Assembly: GCA_021155195.1 (NCBI GenBank) | Contig: JAJNPV010000042.1 | Span: 186,001-250,000, forward strand | Reading direction: 5' to 3' | DNA length: 64,000 nt | Source: Ohtaekwangia sp. | GTDB taxonomy: Bacteria > Bacteroidota > Bacteroidia > Cytophagales > Cyclobacteriaceae | Shown here: piece by piece, positions 32,545 to 42,190 of the stretch | Layout of the letters: each line of letters starts with the position of its first letter | How positions within the stretch are numbered: the first letter of the stretch is position 1 | Notes under the pieces: generated by a model | Database searches by the model: none | Seen by the model: only the letters and a program-made list of their open reading frames with translations | Told to the model about the DNA's origin: nothing | Translations under genes and position numbers: made by a program

Positions 32545-32661
32545 TACCGTTTTCTATTTGCCTTATCCGTTTTGTAGAAAAACAGGGAATCCGCTTCAAT
32601 TTTCCACAAAATTTTTATTTTCCGGCAAAATTATCATTACTGATTTCTATTTACCCCCCTC
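32545..32661. repeat. Right end of the Mu-type element with two transposase-site-like repeats
   Basis: TACCGTTTTCTATTTGCC at 32545-32562 is the exact inverted copy of the 18-base site near the left end. CTGATTTCTATTT at 32640-32652 is the inverted copy of the outermost left site. The two lie about 95 bases apart, as in the attL of phage Mu. The rest of 32440-32737 shows no gene. Confidence 0.8.
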
Positions 32662-32737
32662 AATTTAAAGGTTTTGATAACAGTTACCAGTAATTTTAGG
32701 GCGGTATTTACTTTATACTATAATTAATAGAGAAACT

Positions 32738-35700
32738 GTGCGGACTGGGCTTAGGCTTTTAATCATATTATTAGGACTTCCTTTTTTAGGCTTCGCACAA
32801 TACTCCAACGATTGGATTCGAACAGGCCAGAGCTATTACAAAATTTCTGTTGCTTCGAAGGGCGTTTATCGATTAACCTATAGCGATTTACAAACAGCGG
32901 GGCTTCCGCTTAGCGCGATTGATCCAAGGCGGATTCAGATTTTTCATCGTGGGCAGGAGCAATCCATTTTTGTGCAGGGTCAGGCCGATGCTGTATTTGA
33001 CCCAACAGATTATGTTGAGTTTTACGGAACCGGAAATGATGGTACACTCGATAAGGATTTATACAAACCGACAAGTTCGCAACCACATACTTACTATAAT
33101 CTCTACAGTGACACCACAGCGTATTTTCTTACCTGGCAATTATCGGCTGTGCAGGGAAAACGTGTAACTAACTTTTCAGAAGTAAATGTTACCAACATTC
33201 CCAAAGAAGTTTCGCATCAACAAGAAAGAATTCTGATTAACACCAATCAATATTCAAGTGGCAATAAAGTGGATGATGTAATTCAATACACACATTTTGA
33301 TGTGGGTGAAGGTTGGACAGGAACCGCATTGCAGGGAGGGCAAAGCATTGATTATACATTGGATTTAATTTCGCAATCAGTGCAGTCCGCTGGTGATCCT
33401 CAACTTGAAATTGTTTTAGTTGGTCGCGATCAGATTGCGCACACAGTTGAAATTTATGTTGGTGCCAATGCAGGTTCTTTGCGAATGGTGGATACCCATA
33501 GTTTTACAGGATTCGCAACTGAAAAGCTTACTTATTCACTTTTGTGGAGTGATGTTGGAACGGATGGTAGAATCATGGTTCGATTTACGGCTCCCTCAGC
33601 TGGTACAAACCGATTTCAATTCAGTGCTTCCTACATCAAGGTTTCTTTCCCACAAAATTTTGACGCAAGTGGTATATCGGAAAGAACATATTATCTCAAT
33701 CAAAAGCCAACGAACAAGTCATACATTGAATGGGATAATGCAGTTGCGAATCTTCGCGTGTGGGATGTTACCGATCCTACAGCTATCGTTTCGATTGGTA
33801 CAACATTGACTGGTTCAACATTAAAAGCTATTGTTCCTTCAACTCTAACTTCACGATCTCTTTTTGGTTTTAGTTCTGTAAAAGCATCCTCCCTAAAACG
33901 AGTTTCATTTCGAGCCATCAATCCCGCGCAAGCGAGTTATATAGTAATTTCACATAAATCTTTAATGCAACCAGCGTTGGGATATGCAAATCCCGTAAAG
34001 GCGTATGCCGGGTATCGAGCTTCCGAAGCCGGTGGGTTATATGATACATTGGTGGTAACAATTGATCAACTTTATAATCAATTCAATTACGGTGAAACCT
34101 CACCGCGTGCTATTTATGAATTTATGCGATACCTCGTTGAGGGTGGTTCGCCAAAATATCTTTTTCTAATTGGTAAAGGTCGTGATGTAAGTTCAGGATT
34201 TCATCGACTGGTTAATCCCGCATCAACAATATTAAAAGATTTGGTTCCATCAGCAGGCTTTCCTGCTGCTGACATAAGTTATACAGCCGGACTAAGTGGA
34301 ACAACTTACGAACCTGCAGTACCTACCGGAAGGCTTTCTGCAAACACTTCAACACAAGTTGCGGGCTATCTTAATAAGATAAAGGAAATTGAAACAGGGG
34401 CTAGTGCCCAACCCTGGCAAAAGAAGGGGTTGCACTTAAGTGGAGGCATTCAACCCAATGAATTAATTGCTTTTCGAGAATATGTGGACGGGTTTAAAGC
34501 GATTGCTGAAGATACACTCTGGGGCGGATCGGTAACAACAATTGGTAAGCGTGATCCAAACCCTGTTGAGCTGATTAATATTTCAGATAAAGTTAATGAA
34601 GGCATTAATCTGATTACCTTTTTTGGCCACTCATCACCTAGTACCATTGATATTGATATTGGGTTTGTTTCGGATCCTACCATGGGATATAATAATCCGG
34701 GTAAGTATCCTGTCTTTTTGATTAATGGTTGTAATGCCGGTAATTTCTTTTCAGGGTCTACTTCGTTTGGTGAAGACTGGATGTTAACAGCCAATAAAGG
34801 AGCACGCAATTTTATTGCTCATAGCTCATTCGGGTTTGTTTATTCTCTTCGATACTATTCTGATTTGTTTTATCAGGTTGGACTTGCAGATTCTGTTTTT
34901 GTTAAGCGTGGTGTTGGTGATGTGCAAAAAGAGGTAGCACGCCAATATATGGAGGCTGCACCCGCTACAATTGCCAATATTACGCAGGTACAGCAAATGG
35001 TTTTAATGGGTGATCCGGCCGTTCGGTTGTTTAACTATAGTAAACCCGATTATGAAATTACTCCTGCTTCACTTTCGCTTCAGTCGTTCGATAACAAGCC
35101 TGTAACGGTTGCAAGTGATTCGTTTGCAATAAAAATAGCAATTAAGAATCTTGGTTTAGCAAAACCAATCCCGATCGATATTAGGCTAGTCCGTGCATTG
35201 GGCAACGGAACTCAGATTATGTATGACTCAACAATTGCTTCTGTACTCAATGAAGATACAATATTTTTTAAGATACATAAGGAAAATAATTCTGGTGGAA
35301 ATAACCAATTTACAGTAACCATCGATCCGAATAATAAAATAGATGAGATCAATAAAAATAACAATGAGGCAGTTTTCAATGCTTTTATTCCTTCCAACAC
35401 TACGCTTAATCTTTTCCCAACTGCTTATGCACTCGTTAATCAACCAAAAACTAAGTTGGTTTGGCAATCTACTAACCTGATATCATCATCCCGTGCATTT
35501 CTACTTGAAGTGGACACTACAATGCAATTCAATAGTCCTTATTTGGTTCAACGCGAAGTTTCAGGAAAAGTAATAGCATCCACCGAAGTGGACTTGGTTA
35601 GCAAAGATTCAACGGTATACTTTTGGCGAACTCGTTTTAAAGATCCACAAACAGGTGAAAGTGCCGACTGGACAACAAGTTCTTTTGCTTTTATTTCTGG

Positions 35701-37651
35701 AAGTGGTGAAGGTTGGGCACAAATCCGATATGATCAACTCGGTGAAAATAATTTCACCAGTTTGATAGGGGAGGGTACGCATTTTAACTTTGAAGAAACA
35801 AGCACTTCAGTAGCGGTTAAGACATTTGGCAGTGGCAGTCCGCTACCGGCAACGGATGCCTCTATCAAAATCAATAATGCCGAGTTTAATCTCGCAACGC
35901 AAGGGCAGCCTTGTAGAAATAATACGTTGAACTTTGTTGCCTTTAATAAAACAACAGCTGCGCCTTATGCGGGCATTCCGTTTATTTTCCAAGACCCGCG
36001 TACGTGTGGTCGCGAGCCGCAAGTGATTAACAGTTTTACCGCTGCTGAATTGGAAAATGATTTGATAAATTTTGTTGATGCTGTGGGGATAAGTGATTCG
36101 GTTGTTATCTTTTCCATCGGAAATGCCGGGTATACGTCATGGTCAAGTTCCGTTAAAAGTAAATTAGGCGAATTGGGAATTAGTTCAGCAGATTTGGATG
36201 ATCTGCAATCCGGGGAACCGATTATTGCATTTGGAAAAAAAGGTACCTCACCGGGTAGTGTTCAACTTACACGGGCACTATTGTCGCCCGAAAACGAGCA
36301 AGTAATAGTTGGTTCTCAAAACATAACCGGACGAAAAACAGAAGGCACCATGAAATCGGTGGTTATTGGACCTGCTGCTGAATGGAAACAATTTGTTGCA
36401 AAGGCTGCTAAGATAGAACCGGCAGATGAAATTGCGTTTTCAATCTATGGAATTTCATTGGATGGAGTTGAATCTTTTATCGGTAATGATATTGGAATGG
36501 ATTATGACTTGTCTGCCGTTTCTGCGGTAGACTTTCCATATCTGAAAATCATTTTTCAAACTAAAGACGAGATTAATCTAACTCCGGCAGCATTTAGAAA
36601 TTGGTTGGTGTTATATGAGCCATTGGCCGAAGGAATTTTATTCTGGAAGGAAACAAACCCATTGGTAGTACAGGAAGGGCAAGCCTGGAGTTCCACTTAT
36701 GGATTCACAAACATCTCAGCAAAGAATTTTAAGAGTATGCTTCATGTGGATGTAGAAATCTATACGAAGGAATCTCAGAATCGGGAGAAGCAAGACTTAC
36801 TGATTACTGCACCCACACCTGGAGATACTACCTTTTTTGATGTTACTTCTTCTACTCTCGGGAAAAGTGGTTTTAACGATGTGAATGTATTTGTAAACAA
36901 ACGAATAATAGCAGAGCCGTATTACGACAATAACTTTATTGGTTTATCCGACTATCTACTTGTGCAAGCTGATAGAACACCCCCTGTGTTAGCAGTAACC
37001 ATTGATGGGCGTACGCTCAAAAACAAAGATTTTGTTTCATCGACTCCCTTCATCAACATTTCCATGAAAGATGCAAATACCTTTCGGTTGAAATCGGATA
37101 CGGTAGGAGTCACTCTATTATTAAAGTATCCGTGCTCAAATTCCAATTGTCAATTTACCCGAATCGCGCTAAGCAGGGAAGATGTAAAATGGTTTTCAGC
37201 GGCCGCGGATTCAGATTTTAGAATTGAGTTTACACCTACACTTGCTGATGGCGACTATACCTTATCGGTTCAGGTAGCTGATGTAAATGGTAATTTTAGT
37301 GGAAATGTTCCGTACGAGATTTCATTCACTGTAATGTCTGAGCCTACCTTCGAATTTGTCGATGTTCACCCAAATCCATCCAGCAGTAACTTCTTCTTTA
37401 ATTTTATTCTTACAGGAAATGAATTGCCCGATGATTTTCTTTTGGAGGTTTTTACTTTAGACGGGCAACGAGTGCAAACCTTTACAGTTGATGACATTCA
37501 GCAATTCCATGTGGGCACCAATGAGTTGATGTGGAATGGTCGCGATGCCTCGGATGGATTTTTGCCCCGTGGATTTTATGTTTATCGCTTGCGTATTAAA
37601 GCAGGATCAATTGATAAAACCGCACAGGGCAAAATTGTTATTATGAGATGA
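32738..37651 (+). CDS. porU2: Type IX secretion system C25-type protease/sortase PorU2-like
   Basis: 1637 residues. Start is a GTG at 32738; no in-frame ATG lies between it and the upstream stop at 32678, and MRTGLRLLIILLGLPFLGFA is a good signal peptide. The gingipain-like C25 domain has His631 in FFGHSS and Cys665 in INGCNAG. After that come a CARDB-like domain and a long beta-rich region. The C-terminus is FlgD/T9SS-like (FTLDGQRVQT, LPRGFYVYRLRIKAG). PorU-type proteins process and attach T9SS cargo to the cell surface. The Mu-type element ends about 76 bases upstream and may have displaced the promoter. Confidence 0.88.
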   Translation: MRTGLRLLIILLGLPFLGFAQYSNDWIRTGQSYYKISVASKGVYRLTYSDLQTAGLPLSAIDPRRIQIFHRGQEQSIFVQGQADAVFDPTDYVEFYGTGNDGTLDKDLYKPTSSQPHTYYNLYSDTTAYFLTWQLSAVQGKRVTNFSEVNVTNIPKEVSHQQERILINTNQYSSGNKVDDVIQYTHFDVGEGWTGTALQGGQSIDYTLDLISQSVQSAGDPQLEIVLVGRDQIAHTVEIYVGANAGSLRMVDTHSFTGFATEKLTYSLLWSDVGTDGRIMVRFTAPSAGTNRFQFSASYIKVSFPQNFDASGISERTYYLNQKPTNKSYIEWDNAVANLRVWDVTDPTAIVSIGTTLTGSTLKAIVPSTLTSRSLFGFSSVKASSLKRVSFRAINPAQASYIVISHKSLMQPALGYANPVKAYAGYRASEAGGLYDTLVVTIDQLYNQFNYGETSPRAIYEFMRYLVEGGSPKYLFLIGKGRDVSSGFHRLVNPASTILKDLVPSAGFPAADISYTAGLSGTTYEPAVPTGRLSANTSTQVAGYLNKIKEIETGASAQPWQKKGLHLSGGIQPNELIAFREYVDGFKAIAEDTLWGGSVTTIGKRDPNPVELINISDKVNEGINLITFFGHSSPSTIDIDIGFVSDPTMGYNNPGKYPVFLINGCNAGNFFSGSTSFGEDWMLTANKGARNFIAHSSFGFVYSLRYYSDLFYQVGLADSVFVKRGVGDVQKEVARQYMEAAPATIANITQVQQMVLMGDPAVRLFNYSKPDYEITPASLSLQSFDNKPVTVASDSFAIKIAIKNLGLAKPIPIDIRLVRALGNGTQIMYDSTIASVLNEDTIFFKIHKENNSGGNNQFTVTIDPNNKIDEINKNNNEAVFNAFIPSNTTLNLFPTAYALVNQPKTKLVWQSTNLISSSRAFLLEVDTTMQFNSPYLVQREVSGKVIASTEVDLVSKDSTVYFWRTRFKDPQTGESADWTTSSFAFISGSGEGWAQIRYDQLGENNFTSLIGEGTHFNFEETSTSVAVKTFGSGSPLPATDASIKINNAEFNLATQGQPCRNNTLNFVAFNKTTAAPYAGIPFIFQDPRTCGREPQVINSFTAAELENDLINFVDAVGISDSVVIFSIGNAGYTSWSSSVKSKLGELGISSADLDDLQSGEPIIAFGKKGTSPGSVQLTRALLSPENEQVIVGSQNITGRKTEGTMKSVVIGPAAEWKQFVAKAAKIEPADEIAFSIYGISLDGVESFIGNDIGMDYDLSAVSAVDFPYLKIIFQTKDEINLTPAAFRNWLVLYEPLAEGILFWKETNPLVVQEGQAWSSTYGFTNISAKNFKSMLHVDVEIYTKESQNREKQDLLITAPTPGDTTFFDVTSSTLGKSGFNDVNVFVNKRIIAEPYYDNNFIGLSDYLLVQADRTPPVLAVTIDGRTLKNKDFVSSTPFINISMKDANTFRLKSDTVGVTLLLKYPCSNSNCQFTRIALSREDVKWFSAAADSDFRIEFTPTLADGDYTLSVQVADVNGNFSGNVPYEISFTVMSEPTFEFVDVHPNPSSSNFFFNFILTGNELPDDFLLEVFTLDGQRVQTFTVDDIQQFHVGTNELMWNGRDASDGFLPRGFYVYRLRIKAGSIDKTAQGKIVIMR

Positions 37652-38122
37652 TTAATGATGATGCCCACCCGGACCATGCACATGGCCGTGAGCAAGTTCA
37701 TCTTCCGTAGCGCTTCTTATGTCCATCACTTCAACATCGAAATTTAATTCAACACCGGCAAGGGGATGGTTGGCATCAACCGTAACAGAGTCAAGCCCGA
37801 TTTTTGTAATGGTTACTACCTGGCCTTGATTGGTTTGGAATTGCATTCCAACATCTATCTTTTGATCACCAAATGCAGATCGTGGAACTTGCTGCATCAA
37901 GTCATCACTCTTTACGCCATATCCATTTTCAGGACTTACTTTAATATTAAATTTGTCACCCTTTGTTTTTCCTTCTAGTCCGTTCTCCATTCCCGGAATT
38001 AGATTTCCATTCCCATGAATATAAACGAGTGGGCTTTTGCCCGAACTTGAATCCAGAATATTACCATCATTATCAGTAAGGGTGTAATGAATTGAAGCTA
38101 CTTTGTTTTTGTTGATCTGCAT
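37652..38122 (-). CDS. slyD: FKBP-type peptidyl-prolyl isomerase, SlyD-like
   Basis: 156 residues. FKBP parts VYIHGNGNLIPGMENGLEGK and the IF-domain segment SPENGYGVKSDDLMQQVP are typical of SlyD, which combines prolyl isomerase and chaperone activity. The His-rich tail (HGHVHGPGGHHH) should bind nickel or other metals. Cytosolic. It converges on porU2 with adjacent stops and no clear terminator. Length is within the SlyD range. Confidence 0.92.
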   Translation of the reverse strand: MQINKNKVASIHYTLTDNDGNILDSSSGKSPLVYIHGNGNLIPGMENGLEGKTKGDKFNIKVSPENGYGVKSDDLMQQVPRSAFGDQKIDVGMQFQTNQGQVVTITKIGLDSVTVDANHPLAGVELNFDVEVMDIRSATEDELAHGHVHGPGGHHH

Positions 38123-38575
38123 GTTTTTATGATTTTTTTGATGAGATCGTTAAAATTATGAATACTGATACTCAATACAAATTATTTTTTTAATTCGTTA
38201 GTCTGGTAGGCAAAATCAAGAGTTAATATTGCTTATTGCTACCGATGTGATAATATCAAAACAGCAAAATTTTCGACTCCTTTGGCAGGAAATATAAGCT
38301 CACACTAATACACTTTTTTGTGGGATCTAACATTGCCTATTTTCTTGGATTGGTCTGTATGGATTTGATAAAAAAGTCTCGATAGACAATTCTGAACAAT
38401 ACCATCTTCACGGATTTCAAAATACCACTTCGCTGATGATCTTACTATTCATCTGGAGACTGTGGAAATAGAAATTTCATTTGTAGAAGTTTCTCTACAC
38501 AGGGTTTGCATATCTTTTGTAATTGATGATTTTACAAGTGGCATGAAAATTCTAATAGAATGCTTAAAAAAGATT
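38123..38575. other. Intergenic region upstream of dps
   Basis: No convincing gene on either strand. TGTGGAAATA (38461) and TGTAGAAGTT (38482) lie 21 bases apart, the second part of the perfect inverted repeat TGTAGA-N6-TCTACA (38482-38499). It is a candidate dps regulatory region. A 43-codon open stretch (38331-38469, ends in LFIWRLWK) is noted but not called. Confidence 0.4.
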
Positions 38576-39112
38576 ATGATTTCTACAAAACATCCTGAAA
38601 ACGCAGCCCAAACTCAATTGGATAACCGAATGGCAAAGTCAAAGCCATTCAAATTGGGTTGGACTACTGATGAGACAGAAGAAATAACAAAATCACTCAA
38701 CGAACTTTTAGCCAATTATACAGTTCACTACCAAAAACTGAGAAACTATCATTGGAATGTTAAAGGTCCTGATTTCTTTGACCTTCATGAGCAGTTTGAA
38801 AAACAATATACGGAAGCGATACAAAATATTGATGATATCGCAGAGCGAATTCGAATTTTTGGAAAGGCTCCGGTAAGCACACTGCAAGAGTACATCGATA
38901 TTTCTGAAATAAAGGAAACCACTTCACAGCTCAATTCGGAATTAATGGTCAGGGAAATTTTAACAGACTATAGAATTCTTCTTAAACATATGTGTTTAGT
39001 GGTGGAGGTGGCTGTTGAACACGAAGATTCCGGAACAGAAGAAATGGTTAAACGATTTATCAACAGCATTGAAAAACATCATTGGATGCTTTCCGCATTC
39101 ATGGCTAATTGA
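38576..39112 (+). CDS. dps: Dps family DNA-binding ferritin-like protein
   Basis: 178 residues from the ATG at 38576 (MISTKHPENAAQTQLDN); a GTG further upstream and an ATG at 38630 (MAKSKPFKLGW, 160 residues) are alternatives. Dps signature NYHWNVKGPDFFDLHEQFEKQY, then DDIAERIRIFGKAP, is clear, with the ferroxidase His and Asp residues between subunits. Dps binds DNA, oxidises iron with hydrogen peroxide and protects cells in starvation and oxidative stress. The inverted repeat TGTAGA-N6-TCTACA upstream may regulate it. Confidence 0.92.
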   Translation: MISTKHPENAAQTQLDNRMAKSKPFKLGWTTDETEEITKSLNELLANYTVHYQKLRNYHWNVKGPDFFDLHEQFEKQYTEAIQNIDDIAERIRIFGKAPVSTLQEYIDISEIKETTSQLNSELMVREILTDYRILLKHMCLVVEVAVEHEDSGTEEMVKRFINSIEKHHWMLSAFMAN

Positions 39113-39132
39113 AAATTTACTAAATAATAAAT

Positions 39133-39642
39133 ATGAAAAAGTTACTTGTTTTAAGTTTCCTGTTAGGTGTTGGTCAACTCGCTTTTGGTCAATATGCGCT
39201 CGACAAAGGTCAAGCTCAGTTTAATGGTGGATTTGGATTTTCATCATGGGGTGTTCCTGTCTATGCTGGATTTGATGTGGGTGTGCATCGCGATATCTCC
39301 GTTGGAGGCGAGTTATCCTTCCGCTCATACTATGATAATTACCAAGGCCCTAATAAAAATAGATATCACCACAGCATTGTAGGTCTCGCGGGTAATGGAA
39401 ACTATCATTTTAATACACTATTGGATATTCCCACCAACTGGGATTTTTATGCCGGATTAAATCTGGGTTTCTACTTTTGGAATTCAGATGACGATTATCC
39501 CGGCACAAGAAGTTCTGGGTTGGCATTGGGTGGACAAATAGGAGGACGCTACTATTTTTCAAAGAAGTTTGGAATTAACCTGGAAGCAGGTGGTGCCAAT
39601 GCCTTTTCGGGAGGAAAGTTTGGAGTAACCATTAAGTTATAG
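39133..39642 (+). CDS. Small outer-membrane beta-barrel protein
   Basis: 169 residues. A signal peptide (MKKLLVLSFLLGVGQLAFGQ) is followed by alternating strands such as GGFGFSSWGVPVYAGFDVGV and a terminal KFGVTIKL. It looks like an eight-stranded OmpW/OmpA-type or porin-family barrel; no specific family is assigned. It lies 20 bases after dps and 22 bases before the PBP1A gene, so it may be part of a stress or envelope transcript. Confidence 0.7.
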   Translation: MKKLLVLSFLLGVGQLAFGQYALDKGQAQFNGGFGFSSWGVPVYAGFDVGVHRDISVGGELSFRSYYDNYQGPNKNRYHHSIVGLAGNGNYHFNTLLDIPTNWDFYAGLNLGFYFWNSDDDYPGTRSSGLALGGQIGGRYYFSKKFGINLEAGGANAFSGGKFGVTIKL

Positions 39643-39664
39643 CACCGCGCTTCGATAAATTTGA

Positions 39665-42025
39665 ATGATCGAATTTTATAACTCGGTAAGAATAAGGTTG
39701 ATTCAACCTTATTCTTATTTAATGTCATTACCATTTAAAAAGAGAATACTTGTTTTTGGGGGTTGGCTCTCAGGAAGTGCTTTTGCATTTGTGCTTATTC
39801 TATTTCTCCTCACCTGGCTGGGAATTTTTGGATCCCTTCCTGGTAAACGAGATTTGATTGAAGTAAAAAATCCAACAGCCTCTGAAGTTTATAGTGCCGA
39901 TAGTGTTCTCTTGGGAAGGTATTTTTTTCAGGAACGATCTAATGTATCGTTTAGTGATTTTCCAAAACATGTTATCGATGCATTGGTTGCCACCGAAGAT
40001 GCTCGCTTTTACAATCACAATGGAATTGACTTTCGGAGCTTAGGACGAGTAGTTGTAAAAAGCATTTTGTTACAGAACGAGTCAGCAGGGGGAGGCAGCA
40101 CGATCACCCAACAACTGGCCAAGAATTTATATCCGCGCAAAAACTATTGGCTCTTCTCGCTTTTGATTAATAAGATGCGAGAGGTAATTATTGCATTACG
40201 GTTGGAGAAGGTTTACGATAAAGAATCAATTTTAACGCTCTATTTAAACACAGTTCCTTTTGGAGGTAATACGTTTGGGTTGGAGGCAGCCTCCCAGCTA
40301 TTTTTTTCTGTGCCCACAAAAGATTTATCTATTGATCAAAGTGCTTTGTTGATTGGAATGCTGAAAGCCACTCATGGATATAATCCCAGAGTTTATCCTG
40401 ACAAGGCATTAGTGCGAAGAAATGTGGTGCTTGCCCAATGGCAAAAGTATAAGGAGTTGGAACCCGACTATGTTGATTCAATTCAAGCAATACCTATTGA
40501 GTTGAAGTATAACAAGATTACACATCACTCAGGCTTAGCCCCTTATTTTCGTGAACAAGTCCGGGCTGACGTATTAAAATGGTGCGAAGACTATAACGCA
40601 ACGCATGATCAACCTATCAATCTCTATACAAGTGGATTAAAAATTTATACCACTATTGATTCACGGCTTCAGGGGTATGCGGAACAAGCGATGGAACGGC
40701 AAATGACAAAAGTTCAACAATTGTTTTTGAATCATTGGAGTAAAGCTGAACCCTGGCAGCATTATCCGGAAATGATAAACGAAGCGATTAAACAATCGAA
40801 TCATTATAAATCGCTTAAGCAAAGCGGAATGACACATAAGGATGTATTGGCAGAGTTGAGTAAGCCAGCTGTTATGAATGTGTTTACATGGGAAGGCGAG
40901 AAGGAAGTTTCCATGAGTCCGATTGATTCAATTAAACACTATTTAAAGTTTTTGAATGCTGGGTTTCTTGCACTTGACCCAAAGCAAGGCGCTGTGCGGG
41001 TTTGGGTAGGCGGAATTAATCACCAGTATTTTCAGTACGATCACGTGCGTGTAAGTACCAAGCGACAAGTAGGTTCAATTTTTAAACCGATTGTGTATGC
41101 AGCTGCGCTGGAGAGAGGGCAAAAGCCATGTTCATTTATTTCGGCCGAAAAAATTACGTACACCAATATGGAAGATTGGGCGCCAGAAAACACCGAAGAC
41201 AATTATGGATTAAAGTATTCTATGCCTGGGGCTTTGGCAAAATCAGTCAATACAGTTTCTGTAAGAATATTAGAAGATGCCGGAATTGAGAATGCGATTT
41301 CGCTTGCTCATAAAATGGGCGTTGAGAGCAGCCTTAATGCAGTTCCATCCCTTGCGTTGGGTACTGCTGAGATTTCTATGATGGAGATGGTAACGGCCTA
41401 TGCATGTTTTGCCAACGAAGGCCGAACGGTTGCACCTATTTATATCACATCCATCACCAACCATGAAAATGAAATTTTATCGGAATTTAAATCAACCGAA
41501 AGCCATCAGGCATTGACAAAGGAAAATGCAGAATTAATGGTGCACATGTTGAGGCGTGCTGTCAATGAAGGAACAAGTTCAAGGCTGCGATCTCAATTTG
41601 GTTTAGCGAATGATATTGCTGGGAAAACAGGAACTACGCAATCAAACACCGATGGTTGGTTTATGGCCATTACGCCAAAACTTGTTATGGGCGCGTGGGT
41701 GGGTGGTGATGATCCACGCATCAGGTTTCGATCTACTGCCATGGGGCAGGGATCGCGGACAGCCCTGCCTATTGTTGGCGAATTTTTAGTGTTGTGTAAT
41801 AAAGATACTGAATTGAATTTAATAACACGGGCAAAGTTTCCTGAACTATCGTCCTCTCAGAGCAGAAAAATTGATTGTGATCTTTCTAAACAGGATGAAA
41901 CTCTGTTAGAGAGAATATTTGGTAGGAATGAAGGGAATGAAAAAGAGAAGAGGAAAGAGTTTGGCGAAGGAAAAACTGAGAAAAAGGGATTCTTTAAGAA
42001 GTTGTTTGGAAAGAGAGACAAATGA
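39665..42025 (+). CDS. mrcA: Bifunctional penicillin-binding protein 1A
   Basis: 786 residues. One N-terminal membrane anchor at about 29-52. The GT51 glycosyltransferase has EDARFYNHNGIDFRSLGRV and GGSTITQQLAKNLYPRKNYW. The transpeptidase has the active serine at 471 (GSIFKP), a SVN motif (KSVNTVS) and KTGTTQ near 653. It polymerises and cross-links peptidoglycan at the outer face of the inner membrane. The C-terminal tail is very rich in Lys/Glu (EKEKRKEFGEGKTEKKGFFK). A start at the second Met (39722, MSLPFKKR) is possible. Confidence 0.9.
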   Translation: MIEFYNSVRIRLIQPYSYLMSLPFKKRILVFGGWLSGSAFAFVLILFLLTWLGIFGSLPGKRDLIEVKNPTASEVYSADSVLLGRYFFQERSNVSFSDFPKHVIDALVATEDARFYNHNGIDFRSLGRVVVKSILLQNESAGGGSTITQQLAKNLYPRKNYWLFSLLINKMREVIIALRLEKVYDKESILTLYLNTVPFGGNTFGLEAASQLFFSVPTKDLSIDQSALLIGMLKATHGYNPRVYPDKALVRRNVVLAQWQKYKELEPDYVDSIQAIPIELKYNKITHHSGLAPYFREQVRADVLKWCEDYNATHDQPINLYTSGLKIYTTIDSRLQGYAEQAMERQMTKVQQLFLNHWSKAEPWQHYPEMINEAIKQSNHYKSLKQSGMTHKDVLAELSKPAVMNVFTWEGEKEVSMSPIDSIKHYLKFLNAGFLALDPKQGAVRVWVGGINHQYFQYDHVRVSTKRQVGSIFKPIVYAAALERGQKPCSFISAEKITYTNMEDWAPENTEDNYGLKYSMPGALAKSVNTVSVRILEDAGIENAISLAHKMGVESSLNAVPSLALGTAEISMMEMVTAYACFANEGRTVAPIYITSITNHENEILSEFKSTESHQALTKENAELMVHMLRRAVNEGTSSRLRSQFGLANDIAGKTGTTQSNTDGWFMAITPKLVMGAWVGGDDPRIRFRSTAMGQGSRTALPIVGEFLVLCNKDTELNLITRAKFPELSSSQSRKIDCDLSKQDETLLERIFGRNEGNEKEKRKEFGEGKTEKKGFFKKLFGKRDK

Positions 42026-42190
42026 TTGGCAATAGCCATATGGATAGTGGGGATGAATCTCCACAGATAAAGAAACCAGGTGTAGATAAAATTAGAATTT
42101 ATATAACAATTCACATTGAATTTGACCTTTATTGAGCAATTGCCTGGTTGGCACAGAATTCGGATAAAGAAAAATAAAAACATTAACCTT

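Larger units (their letters stand above)
18455..32661 (-). mobile_element. Compact Mu-type transposable element (tail genes present, head genes absent)
   Basis: About 14.2 kb. It contains a DDE transposase, a MuB-like ATPase, an early regulator, a coupled operon of small genes, a tail-associated protein and a tape-measure-like protein, plus two plus-strand cargo genes. Inverted copies of AAATAGAAA-type sites mark both ends. The outermost site lies 10 bases inside a TGAG at the left end and at nearly the same distance at the right end. AATTT at 18450-18454 and 32662-32666 is a possible 5-bp target duplication, but AATTT is common here and the exact border is uncertain by about one base. No terminase, portal, capsid, sheath or tube gene was recognised. 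It lies between divergent padR and porU2. Confidence 0.8.

Noticed and set aside
38331..38469. Short open stretch ending LFIWRLWK, possibly a remnant membrane gene
   Set aside because: Only about 43 codons, no start codon in place and no clear homology.
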